Part shown: positions 1 through 8,284 of the stretch, one piece after another | Numbering within the stretch: position 1 is the stretch's first letter | Layout: the number at the start of each line of letters is the position of its first letter | Source: Actinomycetes bacterium | GTDB taxonomy: Bacteria; Actinomycetota; Acidimicrobiia; Acidimicrobiales; Palsa-688 | Assembly: GCA_021828475.1 (NCBI GenBank) | Contig: JAJZIY010000029.1 | Location: 1 to 39,429, forward strand | Length of the DNA stretch: 39,429 nucleotides | Direction of reading: 5' to 3' | Made by a program: the position numbers and the translations under genes | Notes under the pieces: model-generated | What the model was told of the DNA's origin: nothing | The model's input: only the letters and a program-made list of their open reading frames with translations | Databases searched by the model: none

Positions 1-15
1 GCTAATAACGTTGCC

Positions 16-1536
16 GTGCGGAGCTGTTCGGTACGCCGCGCGGCCTCGTACCGGTCGCTGGCGTGGATTGCGGGGGCCATGGCGGTACTGGCCACGGTTG
101 CGTTGGCCGGAGTGGCAGTGGCCCCGGTAGGTGGCCCGCCAGGGGCCTCTGCAGCGGTGCTCCAGGCGGGCTGGGCGGCTGGCGCTGCCCGCCAAGGTCG
201 CGGGCAGGGTGGAGCGGGCGGCCGGGCAGTTGCCCGGGGTGGCCTGGCCCCCCGGGACGCCGGCCGGCCGTCGCTCGGAGCGCGGGCGGGCATCTACCGC
301 AATGGCGGGGTGATGGCCTTCGGTGCCGCCGGTTACCACGGCAGCCCGGTTGGCCGGCGGCTCGGGTCGCCCGTGGTCGCCATGGCCGCCACTCCCGACG
401 GTGCCGGCTACTGGCTGGCCGGGGCGGACGGCAGCGTCCTCGGCTACGGCGACGCGAGGTACTTCGGCCGAGTGCCGAGGCGGGGGTTGCCGGCTCCCGT
501 GGTCGCCATGGCCGCCACTCCCGACGGCGGGGGTTACTGGCTGGTGACCGCCGCCGGCAACGTGTACGCGTTCGGCGACGCCGGCTACTACGGCGCCCCC
601 CAGCAGGTACCGGACCCCGTCGTTGGCTTTGCCCCCGTTCCGGACGGTGGGGGGTACTGGATGGTGACCAGCCACGGCGCCGTGTACTCCTTCGGCCAGG
701 CGCAGTACTACGGCTCGCTCGGCTCGACCAACCTGCACAACATCCCGGTGGTGGCGATCGCCTCGTCGGCCGACGGGCGCGGTTACTGGCTCGTCCAGGG
801 TGGCGGCGAGGTGCTCTCCTACGGCGACGCCCCGAGATTGGGCAGCATGAGGCGGGGGCAGCCTCCCGTCGACAGCATCGCCACCACGCCGGGCGGGTAC
901 GGCTACTGGCTGCTGTGCGGCAACGGGGAGGTCTTCAGCTTCGGTGACGCCCGCTACTTCGGGGGCAACCAGGGGGCTCGGCCCCTCCCGCCCGTGTCGC
1001 GCATCGTGGCCGACCCCGCAGGCGGCGGCTACTGGCTGCTGAGCCCCTCCGACTTCCACGTGATCGTCGCCGGGCTGCCGGCGAGCGCTGCCGGCCGCGC
1101 CGTGGCCATCGCCCTGAGCCAGCTGGGGCCGAGCCCGGCGGGAGGCAGGTACTGCAACCCCTACGGGCCGTGCGAGGAGTGGTGCGCCCTGTTCGCCACC
1201 TGGGCGTGGGAGCGCGCCGGCATCGACGTGCCCCGTTACGCCTTCGTAGGCGACGTGTACCACTGGGCCAGGGCCCACACACGCGTCCTGCCCGTCACCG
1301 GCCGCCCGGCACCCGGCGACATCGTGCTCTACGGCACCGGGCCGGCCAGCACGGCCACGTCGCCGCACGCCGGGATGGTGGCCCAGGTATGGCCGGACGG
1401 CGAGATCGACACCGTCGAGGGCGACGCCGGCCCGGGCCCCAACGGGTGGACGGCGGTCCTGGTCAATGGGCCGTTCCTGCCGGCGCAGTCCTTCTTCGCC
1501 AACGGCATGCCAGTGTACGGCTACGCCGTCCCCTGA
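16..1536 (+). CDS. Secreted beta-propeller-like repeat protein with C-terminal CHAP amidase domain
   Basis: The N-terminus has arginines followed by a hydrophobic stretch (about residues 15-45) that reads as a signal peptide, so the product should act outside the cell. Residues about 95-355 hold six to seven degenerate units of about 40 residues with the pattern GYW(L/M)-x8-YxFGDAxYYG, a repeat family common in secreted actinobacterial proteins and likely to fold as a propeller-like or wall-binding module. The last 150 residues look like a CHAP (NlpC/P60-like) cysteine amidase: Cys390 in an EEWCALF context, His451 in SPHAGMV, and a following VEGD segment. A peptidoglycan amidase or endopeptidase role is inferred. 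The GTG at 16 is the first start in the window, but the frame is open to base 1, so the true start could lie upstream. The next gene begins 81 nt downstream. Confidence 0.75.
   Translation: MRSCSVRRAASYRSLAWIAGAMAVLATVALAGVAVAPVGGPPGASAAVLQAGWAAGAARQGRGQGGAGGRAVARGGLAPRDAGRPSLGARAGIYRNGGVMAFGAAGYHGSPVGRRLGSPVVAMAATPDGAGYWLAGADGSVLGYGDARYFGRVPRRGLPAPVVAMAATPDGGGYWLVTAAGNVYAFGDAGYYGAPQQVPDPVVGFAPVPDGGGYWMVTSHGAVYSFGQAQYYGSLGSTNLHNIPVVAIASSADGRGYWLVQGGGEVLSYGDAPRLGSMRRGQPPVDSIATTPGGYGYWLLCGNGEVFSFGDARYFGGNQGARPLPPVSRIVADPAGGGYWLLSPSDFHVIVAGLPASAAGRAVAIALSQLGPSPAGGRYCNPYGPCEEWCALFATWAWERAGIDVPRYAFVGDVYHWARAHTRVLPVTGRPAPGDIVLYGTGPASTATSPHAGMVAQVWPDGEIDTVEGDAGPGPNGWTAVLVNGPFLPAQSFFANGMPVYGYAVP
370..527 (+). 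repeat. 32-bp exact direct repeat within the propeller-repeat region
   Basis: Bases 370-401 and 496-527 are identical over 32 bp, at a period of 126 bp (42 codons). They encode PVVAMAATPDG in two neighbouring repeat units. Such nucleotide identity in an otherwise diverged array suggests recent duplication or gene conversion between units. Confidence 0.85.
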
Positions 1537-1605
1537 GCCGGCCGACCTGGCCCGGGAGCGGGTGCTCCGTCCTGAGCACGCCGAAGTGGCCTGGCGCCGG
1601 CGCCT

Positions 1606-1611
1606 TATCCT
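1606..1611 (+). promoter_or_regulatory. Putative -10 box (TATCCT) of a leaderless gene
   Basis: TATCCT fits the actinobacterial TANNNT -10 pattern and lies exactly 6 nt before the GTG at 1618. There is no Shine-Dalgarno sequence. This geometry is typical of leaderless transcription. No convincing -35 is visible. Confidence 0.5.
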
Positions 1612-1617
1612 TAGCGG

Positions 1618-2583
1618 GTGAACCCCGACACGACCCCGGCACCTGCGCCGCTCCCGTGCAGCGACTGGTCACGCAGCCAGGACCTGGACCCGGTCGGCAC
1701 TGCCGGCGAATACCACGGTTACCTTCTCGTCGAGCACCCGCTCCCATGGCCGTCCGAGATCGCCGCCGCTCCCGGGCTGGGTGAGGTGGCTGAGCTGGCC
1801 AAGGCCGCCGGTGTGCGCCTCCAGGCGGTGGTGCCGGCCAATTGGCGCCCGCTCGGAGGTGAGCCGATGCCGTTGCGGCGACTCGTCTACTACCGCCCGG
1901 CCCAACCGGGTTGGGCCGGGCAGCTGCGCCGCTCGGAGCTGCAGGTGCCCCCAGGGTCGCTCGCCGAGGCGGCTGGCAGCCTGCTCACCGGCCCGCGCCC
2001 GGCCGAGCCTGTGACCGACGGCCATGAGGACCGGGACGTGCAGGACGTCCTGGTCTGCACCCACGGCTCGCGCGACACGTGCTGCGGGTCACGGGGCATG
2101 GGGCTGGCGCAGGCCCTCCAGGCCCCCCGAGGAGCGGGCGCCCCGACGTGGCGGCTGTGGCGCACGAGCCACACCGGGGGCCACCGCTTCGCCCCGACCG
2201 TGGTCATGTTGCCTTCCGCCACGCTCTGGGCGTACGCCGACGCCAGCCTGGTGCGCACGCTGGCGGACGGGTCGGCGTCACCCCGGGACGTGCTGGCCCG
2301 GTACCGGGGCTGCGCCACCCTCGGCCCCGGCCCGGCCCAGGCTCTCGACCGGGCCGTCGCGGGCCGCGTCGGCTTGGCATTGCTCACGACCAGGAGGCGG
2401 GCTGCCCCGGTGGGGGACGGGCAGTGGCTGCTCGATGCCGGTCCGCTCGGGAGCTGGCGGGCGGCCGTCGTGGCCGGCCGGCGCGTCCCCCAACCGGGTT
2501 GCCGGGCGCTGCCGGGTACGGCCTCCAAGGCGAGCACCGAGTGGGTGGTCGAAGGGCTCGAGGCGCTGCGCGTGCCGGAATAG
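1618..2583 (+). CDS. Sucrase/ferredoxin-like family protein (thioredoxin-fold 2Fe-2S type)
   Basis: The 321-residue protein carries the hallmark motifs of the sucrase/ferredoxin-like (Suc_Fer) family. These are CTHGSRDTCC with Cys147, Cys155 and Cys156, followed about 30 residues later by TSHTGGHRFAPT with His185 and His189, and then a conserved LP..T.WAYAD segment. In this family the Cys and His residues probably hold an iron-sulfur cluster in a thioredoxin-like ferredoxin fold; the physiological partner is unknown. The protein is cytosolic, with no signal peptide. The GTG start is chosen because it sits 6 nt after a TATCCT -10 box and leaves the family motifs at the usual place. It is a stand-alone gene between the CHAP protein and pyc. 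Confidence 0.8.
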   Translation: MNPDTTPAPAPLPCSDWSRSQDLDPVGTAGEYHGYLLVEHPLPWPSEIAAAPGLGEVAELAKAAGVRLQAVVPANWRPLGGEPMPLRRLVYYRPAQPGWAGQLRRSELQVPPGSLAEAAGSLLTGPRPAEPVTDGHEDRDVQDVLVCTHGSRDTCCGSRGMGLAQALQAPRGAGAPTWRLWRTSHTGGHRFAPTVVMLPSATLWAYADASLVRTLADGSASPRDVLARYRGCATLGPGPAQALDRAVAGRVGLALLTTRRRAAPVGDGQWLLDAGPLGSWRAAVVAGRRVPQPGCRALPGTASKASTEWVVEGLEALRVPE

Positions 2584-2622
2584 CGCCGGCGCCCGGCTTC
2601 AGGGCGTCATGGTGGCGCAAGC

Positions 2623-2628
2623 TACGCT
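2623..2628 (+). promoter_or_regulatory. Putative -10 box (TACGCT) of leaderless pyc
   Basis: TACGCT matches TANNNT and is followed by 6 nt and the GTG of pyruvate carboxylase, the same layout as the gene upstream. No ribosome-binding site precedes the start. Confidence 0.5.
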
Positions 2629-2634
2629 CGACCC

Positions 2635-5600
2635 GTGCGCAAGGTGCTTGTAGCCAACCGGGGTGAGATCGCAGTCAGGGCTTTCCGGGCCATAAACGAG
2701 CTCGGGTACACCTCGGTGGCAGTGTTCCCCTACGAGGACCGCTACTCGTTGCACCGCCAGAAGGCGGACGAGAGCTACGAGATCGGCGAGCGCGGGCACC
2801 CGCTGCGGGCCTACCTGGACATCGCCGGTCTCGTCGACGTGGCTCGTCGCTGCGGCGCCGACGCCGTCTACCCCGGTTACGGCTTCCTGAGCGAAAACCC
2901 GGAGCTTTCGCGAGCCTGCGCCGAGGCGGGCATCACCTTCGTCGGGCCTCCCCCCGAGGTCCTCGCCCTGGCTGGCAACAAGGTCCGGGCCAAGCAGGTG
3001 GCCGAGGGCGCCGGTATCCCGGTGCTGCGAAGCGCCGGGCCCAGGGCCGACATCGACGAACTGGTGGCGGCCGGCGACGAGGTCGGGTTCCCCCTGTTCG
3101 TCAAGGCCGCGGCCGGCGGGGGTGGCCGGGGACTGCGCCGCGTCGAACGCCGGGAGGACCTGAGGGCAGCGGCGGAGGCCGCCGTGCGGGAGGCGGAGAC
3201 CGCTTTCGGCGACCCAACCGTCTTCCTCGAGGAGGCTGTGAACGGGGCGCGCCACGTCGAGGTGCAGGTGCTGGCCGACGCCGGCGGCGACGTCGTCCAC
3301 CTGTTCGAGCGTGACTGCTCGGTGCAGCGCCGCCACCAGAAGGTGGTGGAGATAGCGCCGGCACCAAACCTGCCGGACCGGTTGCGGGCCCAACTGTGGG
3401 CGGACGCGGTCAAGTTCGCCCGGGCGGTCGGGTACCGCAATGCCGGGACCGTCGAGTTCCTGGTGGGTGAAGACGGGCGCCACGTCTTCATCGAGATGAA
3501 CCCTCGTATCCAGGTCGAGCACACTGTGACCGAGGAGGTCACCTCCGTCGACCTCGTCCAAGCCCAGTTGCAGGTGGCGGCCGGGGCCACTCTGGCGGAC
3601 CTCGGGATATTCCAGGGCTCGATCGCGCTCACCGGTGCCGCTCTCCAGTGCCGCATCACGACCGAGGACCCGGCGCAGGGTTTCAGGCCGGACACCGGCC
3701 AGATAACGGCCTACCGATCGCCGGGCGGCCACGGCGTGCGCCTCGACGGCTGCACCTACCTCGGCGCCGAGGTTTCACCCCACTTCGACTCGTTGCTCGT
3801 CAAGCTCACCTGCCGTGGGCGCACCTTCCCCGAGGCGGTGACCCGGGCGCGGCGCGCCCTCGCCGAGTTCCGGGTGCGGGGAGTGGCCACCAACATCCCG
3901 TTCCTCCAGAGCGTGCTCGAGGAGCCGGACTTCACCGCCGGCAAGCTGAGGACGACCTTCATCGAGGAGAGGCCCTCACTGACGAGCAGGCGCAGCGGTG
4001 CGGACCGAGGCACCCGCTTGCTCACCTATATCGCCGACGTCACCGTCAACCGGCCCAACGGCGCCGCGCCCGCAGCCGCCCGGGTGGAGCCGGCCGTCAA
4101 GCTGCCTTCGGACCTGCCCCGCGACGCAGCGCCTCCGCCCGAGGGCACCCGGCAACTGCTCGACCGCCTGGGGCCGGCCGGTTTTGCCCAGTGGCTGCGC
4201 AGCCAGGTCCCGGTACTGGTGACGGACACGACGCTGCGCGACGCCCACCAGTCGCTGCTGGCGACACGGCTGCGCACGCGCGACATGCTGCTCGCTGCGC
4301 CCTATTTCGCACACCACCTGCCCGGTCTGCTGTCCCTCGAGTGCTGGGGAGGGGCCACTTTCGACGTCGCCCTGCGCTTTTTGAAGGAGGACCCGTGGGA
4401 CCGCCTCGCCGCGCTGCGCGAGGCAGTGCCCAACCTCCTGCTGCAGATGCTCATCAGGGGCCGCAACACGGTCGGCTACACGCCCTACCCCGACGAGGTG
4501 GCGGTGTCGTTCGTGCACGAGGCGGCCCGTACCGGCGTGGACGTCTTCAGGATCTTCGACTCGCTCAACGACATCGGCCAGATGCTCCCGGCCATCCGGG
4601 CGGTGGCCGAGGCCGGCAAGGTGGCGGAGGGCACCGTCTGCTACACGGGCGACCTGGCCAGCCCGGCGGAGAAGCTCTACACCCTCGACTACTACCTGGC
4701 CAAGGCCGAGCAGCTGGTCGAGTCCGGCGTCCACGTCCTGTGCGTGAAGGACATGGCCGGCCTCCTCAAGGCGCCCGCTGCGCGCCGCCTCATAACCGCA
4801 TTGCGGGCCAATTTCGACCTGCCGGTGCACCTGCACACCCACGACACCGCCGGAGGGCAGCTGGCGACGTACCTGGCGGCAGTGGAGGCCGGCGTTGACG
4901 CCATCGACGGCGCTCTCGGCCCCATGTCGGGCACGACGAGCCAGCCCTCCCTCGGTGCCATCGTCGCCGCCACCGACAACACCGAGCGAGCGACGGGCCT
5001 GTCGCTCGAGGCGATCGAGGCCTTCGAGCCGTACTGGGAGGCCGTGCGGCGCATGTACGGCCCGTTCGACATCGGGCTCCCCGCTCCGAGCAGCCGCGTC
5101 TACCGCCACGAGATGCCGGGTGGCCAGATCTCCAACCTTCGCCAGCAGGCGATCGCGCTGGGGTTGGGCGAGCGCTGGGAGATGGTGGAGGAGCTCTACG
5201 CCGTTTCCAACCGGATCCTCGGCAACATCGTCAAGGTGACCCCGAGCTCCAAGGTCGTCGGCGACCTTGCGCTCTATCTGTGCGGGGCCGACGCCGACGT
5301 GGCCGAGTTCGAGCGGGACCCGGCCAGCTTCGACCTTCCCGACAGCGTGGTCGGCTTCCTGGGCGGCGAGCTCGGCGTGCCTCCGGCGGGGTGGCCCGAG
5401 CCGTTCCGCTCACGCGCCCTCGAGGGCAAGAAACTTCCCGAGCGCAGCCTTTGTCTCCCCGAGGAGGCCCGTGGCGTGCTGATGGCGGCCGACGCTCAGG
5501 TGGCGGATGTACGCCACATGCTCAACACCCTGCTCTTCCCGGGCCCCACGAAGGACTTCGACGACGCCCAGCGCCAGTACGGGGATTTGTCCGTGCTGCC

Positions 5601-6045
5601 GACGGCCGCCTTCTTCTACGGTTTGGCGCCCGGGCAGGAGGTCGAGGTTTTCCTCGGCGCCGGCCTGTCGCTGTACCTCGCCATCGACGCCATCGGCGAG
5701 GCCGACGACCGGGGCTTCCGCTCTGTCTTCTGCCGTATCAACGGCCAGCCCCGCACGGTCACGGTGCGGGACCGCTCGGTCCAGGACAGCCGCCCACGGG
5801 GCGAGAGGGCCCAGCCCGACAACCCGGCTCACGTCGCCGCCCCCTTCGCCGGTGCCGTCTCGCTCACGGTGAGCGCCGGTGACGAGGTGGAGGCGGGCCA
5901 GACGGTGGCGACGATCGAGGCCATGAAGATGGAAGCCCCGATAACGAGCTCCGTCGACGGTACGGTGGCGCGCCTTGCGGTGCCCAAGGTGGCATCGGTC
6001 GAGGGCGGGGACCTCCTCATGGTCATCGACCCGGAAGGGCGCTGA
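2635..6045 (+). CDS. pyc: Pyruvate carboxylase (biotin-dependent)
   Basis: At 1136 residues this is the usual full length of single-chain pyruvate carboxylase, which makes oxaloacetate from pyruvate, bicarbonate and ATP. Domain order is canonical. Biotin carboxylase fills residues about 1-450, with VANRGEIAVRAFRA at the N-terminus, a GGGGRGLR glycine loop and EMNPRIQVEHTVTEE. The carboxyltransferase domain spans about 525-1000, with TDTTLRDAHQSL and HLHTHDTAGG. The C-terminal biotinyl domain has EAMKMEAP, with the biotinylated lysine at Lys1098. The GTG start lies 6 nt after a TACGCT -10 box. Alanine dehydrogenase follows 2 nt after the stop, so the two are cotranscribed. The pair links pyruvate to anaplerosis and to alanine turnover. 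Confidence 0.96.
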   Translation: MRKVLVANRGEIAVRAFRAINELGYTSVAVFPYEDRYSLHRQKADESYEIGERGHPLRAYLDIAGLVDVARRCGADAVYPGYGFLSENPELSRACAEAGITFVGPPPEVLALAGNKVRAKQVAEGAGIPVLRSAGPRADIDELVAAGDEVGFPLFVKAAAGGGGRGLRRVERREDLRAAAEAAVREAETAFGDPTVFLEEAVNGARHVEVQVLADAGGDVVHLFERDCSVQRRHQKVVEIAPAPNLPDRLRAQLWADAVKFARAVGYRNAGTVEFLVGEDGRHVFIEMNPRIQVEHTVTEEVTSVDLVQAQLQVAAGATLADLGIFQGSIALTGAALQCRITTEDPAQGFRPDTGQITAYRSPGGHGVRLDGCTYLGAEVSPHFDSLLVKLTCRGRTFPEAVTRARRALAEFRVRGVATNIPFLQSVLEEPDFTAGKLRTTFIEERPSLTSRRSGADRGTRLLTYIADVTVNRPNGAAPAAARVEPAVKLPSDLPRDAAPPPEGTRQLLDRLGPAGFAQWLRSQVPVLVTDTTLRDAHQSLLATRLRTRDMLLAAPYFAHHLPGLLSLECWGGATFDVALRFLKEDPWDRLAALREAVPNLLLQMLIRGRNTVGYTPYPDEVAVSFVHEAARTGVDVFRIFDSLNDIGQMLPAIRAVAEAGKVAEGTVCYTGDLASPAEKLYTLDYYLAKAEQLVESGVHVLCVKDMAGLLKAPAARRLITALRANFDLPVHLHTHDTAGGQLATYLAAVEAGVDAIDGALGPMSGTTSQPSLGAIVAATDNTERATGLSLEAIEAFEPYWEAVRRMYGPFDIGLPAPSSRVYRHEMPGGQISNLRQQAIALGLGERWEMVEELYAVSNRILGNIVKVTPSSKVVGDLALYLCGADADVAEFERDPASFDLPDSVVGFLGGELGVPPAGWPEPFRSRALEGKKLPERSLCLPEEARGVLMAADAQVADVRHMLNTLLFPGPTKDFDDAQRQYGDLSVLPTAAFFYGLAPGQEVEVFLGAGLSLYLAIDAIGEADDRGFRSVFCRINGQPRTVTVRDRSVQDSRPRGERAQPDNPAHVAAPFAGAVSLTVSAGDEVEAGQTVATIEAMKMEAPITSSVDGTVARLAVPKVASVEGGDLLMVIDPEGR

Positions 6046-6047
6046 GG

Positions 6048-7148
6048 ATGCTCGTCGGCGTTGTGAAGGAGACCAAGCCGGCGGAGCTCAGGGTGGCGCT
6101 CACGCCGGCAGGCACCGAGGAGCTGGTGGCGGCAGGCCACCGGGTGCTCGTCGAGCGGGGGGCGGGTGCCGGGTCCGGGTTCGCCGACGAGGCCTACGAG
6201 GCGGCAGGCGCCCGCCTGGCTGCGGACGCGGCGCAGGTCTGGGGCGAGGTGCAGCTCCTCGTCAAGGTCAAAGAGCCGGTGGGCGGCGAGCTCGGCATGC
6301 TGAGAGCGGGCCTGGTGCTGTTCACCTACCTCCACCTGGCCGCTGCGCCGGAGCTGACCAGGGCGCTGGTTGCCTCGGGCGCGACCGGTGTGGCCTATGA
6401 GACCGTGGAGGGATCTTCGGGCCACCTGCCGCTGCTGGCACCGATGAGCGAGATCGCCGGTCGCCTGGCAGGGCAGGTCGTCGCTCACCACCTCACGGCC
6501 CCCGCTGGCGGCCGCGGGGTGCTGGCCGGGGGCGCGCCCGGCGTGGCGCCGGCGCGCGTCCTGGTGCTCGGCGGCGGGGTGGTCGGGGTGCACGCCGCCC
6601 GCGTGGCCCGTGGCCTCGGTGCCGACGTCACCATCCTCGAACGCTCCGACGAGCGGCTGCGCTACCTGGACGACCGGTTCGAGGGCTCCGTCCGTTGCCT
6701 CATGTCGGATGCCCACAGCGTCCCCGAGCAGCTGGCCCACGGCGATGCCGTCATCGGGGCCGTGCTGCTGCCCGGTGCGGCGGCGCCGAAGCTGGTCACC
6801 CGTGCGATGCTGGCTGTGATGCCGGAGCGTTCGGTCGTTGTCGACGTCGCCATCGACCAGGGGGGCTGTGCAGAGACCTCCCACCCGACGACACACGAGG
6901 CGCCCACTTTCGTCGTGGACGGCGTCCTGCACTACTGCGTGGCCAACATGCCGGGGTCGGTGCCCGTCACCTCGACCCGGGCGCTGACCAATGCCACGCT
7001 CCCGTACCTGCACCGCCTGGCGGACCTCGGCCTCGACGCGTTCTGTGAGGCCGACGCCGGCTTCGCCAAGGGGGTCAACGTGAAGGACCACGAGGTCGTG
7101 CACCCAGCGGTGGCCGCCGCGTTCCGCGCCCAAAGTGACGGTAAATAG
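6048..7148 (+). CDS. ald: Alanine dehydrogenase
   Basis: The 366-residue protein matches the usual length of NAD-dependent L-alanine dehydrogenase, which interconverts alanine with pyruvate plus ammonia. The N-terminal substrate domain shows VVKETKPAELRVALTP and LVKVKEP. The central Rossmann segment reads VLGGGVVGVHAARVARGLGA, followed by an ILERS acidic strand end for NAD. The C-terminal part contains NMPGSVPVTSTRALTNATLPY, a strong family signature. The ATG lies 2 nt after the pyc stop, so expression is probably coupled to pyc. Close relatives (the transhydrogenase alpha subunit) are excluded by length and by the complete C-terminal domain. Confidence 0.93.
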   Translation: MLVGVVKETKPAELRVALTPAGTEELVAAGHRVLVERGAGAGSGFADEAYEAAGARLAADAAQVWGEVQLLVKVKEPVGGELGMLRAGLVLFTYLHLAAAPELTRALVASGATGVAYETVEGSSGHLPLLAPMSEIAGRLAGQVVAHHLTAPAGGRGVLAGGAPGVAPARVLVLGGGVVGVHAARVARGLGADVTILERSDERLRYLDDRFEGSVRCLMSDAHSVPEQLAHGDAVIGAVLLPGAAAPKLVTRAMLAVMPERSVVVDVAIDQGGCAETSHPTTHEAPTFVVDGVLHYCVANMPGSVPVTSTRALTNATLPYLHRLADLGLDAFCEADAGFAKGVNVKDHEVVHPAVAAAFRAQSDGK

Positions 7149-7224
7149 GGAAAGAGCAGCACCGGGCGCACAATGCGACAAGGGGCGCTTTCTCGCTCCC
7201 GCGGTTGCTCAAGCCGGCGGCCGT

Positions 7225-8172
7225 ATGGTGCCGATCCCGCAAGCAATGCCGGTGGACAAGAGATTCGGGTCGGGAGAGCGGCCGGGCCTGCTGGGGATCG
7301 GGAGCCATGGCCTTTTCCTCGACGGGCTGACGCCCGGGTGGGCGGAGCCCGGGGGTGCCGAGCTGTGGCAAGGGCGGGTGGCGCCCCGGGGCCCCGAGAG
7401 CCCTGGGTGCGCAGCCCAACCTTCGCCCGGGCAGGGCTGGCTCCGCCGCAACCGGGCCGAGCGCCAGCGGTTGGTCGAAACGCGCCTTGCGAGCCTCATG
7501 GCCGTACTGGGTGGTGAACAAGGCCCCGATCGCCCCGCCGTGGCCGCTCAGGCTCAGGCCGGCACCCGGCGGCGGGCCGACACCGGCCTGCCGGGACGAG
7601 CCGGGGGCGTGCACCCGCCTGACCAGGGCACCGGGCGCGCAGTCCTCGGGAGGCTGCTCGACTGCATCTGCCCGGACGGCTCGCCGGTGCTGCACGGGCT
7701 CGTGCTGCCCGGGAGGTCCCAGCCGCTCGAGCACCTGGTGGTCGCGCCCCGAGGCCTGGTCGTGGTCTGCCCGGTGCTCCTGTCACCGGTGGGCCCGATG
7801 CGCGAGCAGGAGGCCCACGGTCCGCTCCAGCGCACACAGTGCGGGCCCCGGCCCGCTAGTCCGAGGTCCGACGCTGTCCGGGCGACGCTGCGGCGCGCCA
7901 ACGCCCTCAGGCACTGGCTCGAGGAGACAGCCACCACGGGCGCCTCGCAGCTGGCAGGCGGCGGACCGGCTGTGCTGGCGGCGGTGTGCACCCAGCCGGT
8001 GCCGGCCGGACCGGTACCGGTCGTCATCGACGACCTCTGGCTCGGCTCGCTCGAACGGCTCCCTGCGTGGTTGGCCACAGGGGCCGGTGGCAAGCCCGGT
8101 GGCCGTGACCGCGAGGCGATCGCCCGTGCCCTGGCAGCCCAGCTGGGCCTGGCTGGCCAGCGTCGCCCCTGA
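7225..8172 (+). CDS. Divergent NERD-like domain protein, function unknown
   Basis: The protein is about 315 residues from the ATG at 7225. The middle of the sequence (RLLDCICPDG, then LVLPGRSQPLEHLVVAPRGLVVVCP) resembles the core of NERD (nuclease-related) domains, where a conserved IDH-x-x-V-G-P-x-G-V-x-V-(D/E)-x-K run carries the catalytic acidic residue and lysine. Here the final (D/E)xK is replaced by VVCPVLL, so nuclease activity is doubtful. The C-terminal 80 residues also follow the layout of actinobacterial NERD proteins. The N-terminus is basic, glycine- and proline-rich and poorly conserved in character. The GTG at 7135 would overlap ald and has no ribosome site, so I prefer 7225; 7246 is another option. 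It sits between ald and pyk, but no metabolic role follows from that. The family call is tentative. Confidence 0.5.
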   Translation: MVPIPQAMPVDKRFGSGERPGLLGIGSHGLFLDGLTPGWAEPGGAELWQGRVAPRGPESPGCAAQPSPGQGWLRRNRAERQRLVETRLASLMAVLGGEQGPDRPAVAAQAQAGTRRRADTGLPGRAGGVHPPDQGTGRAVLGRLLDCICPDGSPVLHGLVLPGRSQPLEHLVVAPRGLVVVCPVLLSPVGPMREQEAHGPLQRTQCGPRPASPRSDAVRATLRRANALRHWLEETATTGASQLAGGGPAVLAAVCTQPVPAGPVPVVIDDLWLGSLERLPAWLATGAGGKPGGRDREAIARALAAQLGLAGQRRP

Positions 8173-8173
8173 C

Positions 8174-8191
8174 CCGGCCCGACCGGGCCGG
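8174..8191 (+). terminator. Terminator-like hairpin without T-tract
   Basis: CCGGCCCG and CGGGCCGG form perfect 8-bp arms around 2 nt, starting 1 nt after the stop codon of the NERD-like gene. No T-run follows, which is common for high-GC actinobacteria. The call rests on the inverted repeat and its position only. Confidence 0.35.
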
Positions 8192-8284
8192 CGGCCCAGC
8201 GCTGCGGTCCGGGGCCCTCTCCGGGCGTCATGACCGTTTTGCCCTGCATGTGCTTGGCGCTGCCGGATCGGCAATGCTGGAGGG

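Noticed and set aside
7135..7224. GTG at 7135 as start of the NERD-like gene
   Set aside because: It overlaps ald by 14 nt without a ribosome site and adds 30 residues of no recognisable character. Not excluded, only less likely.
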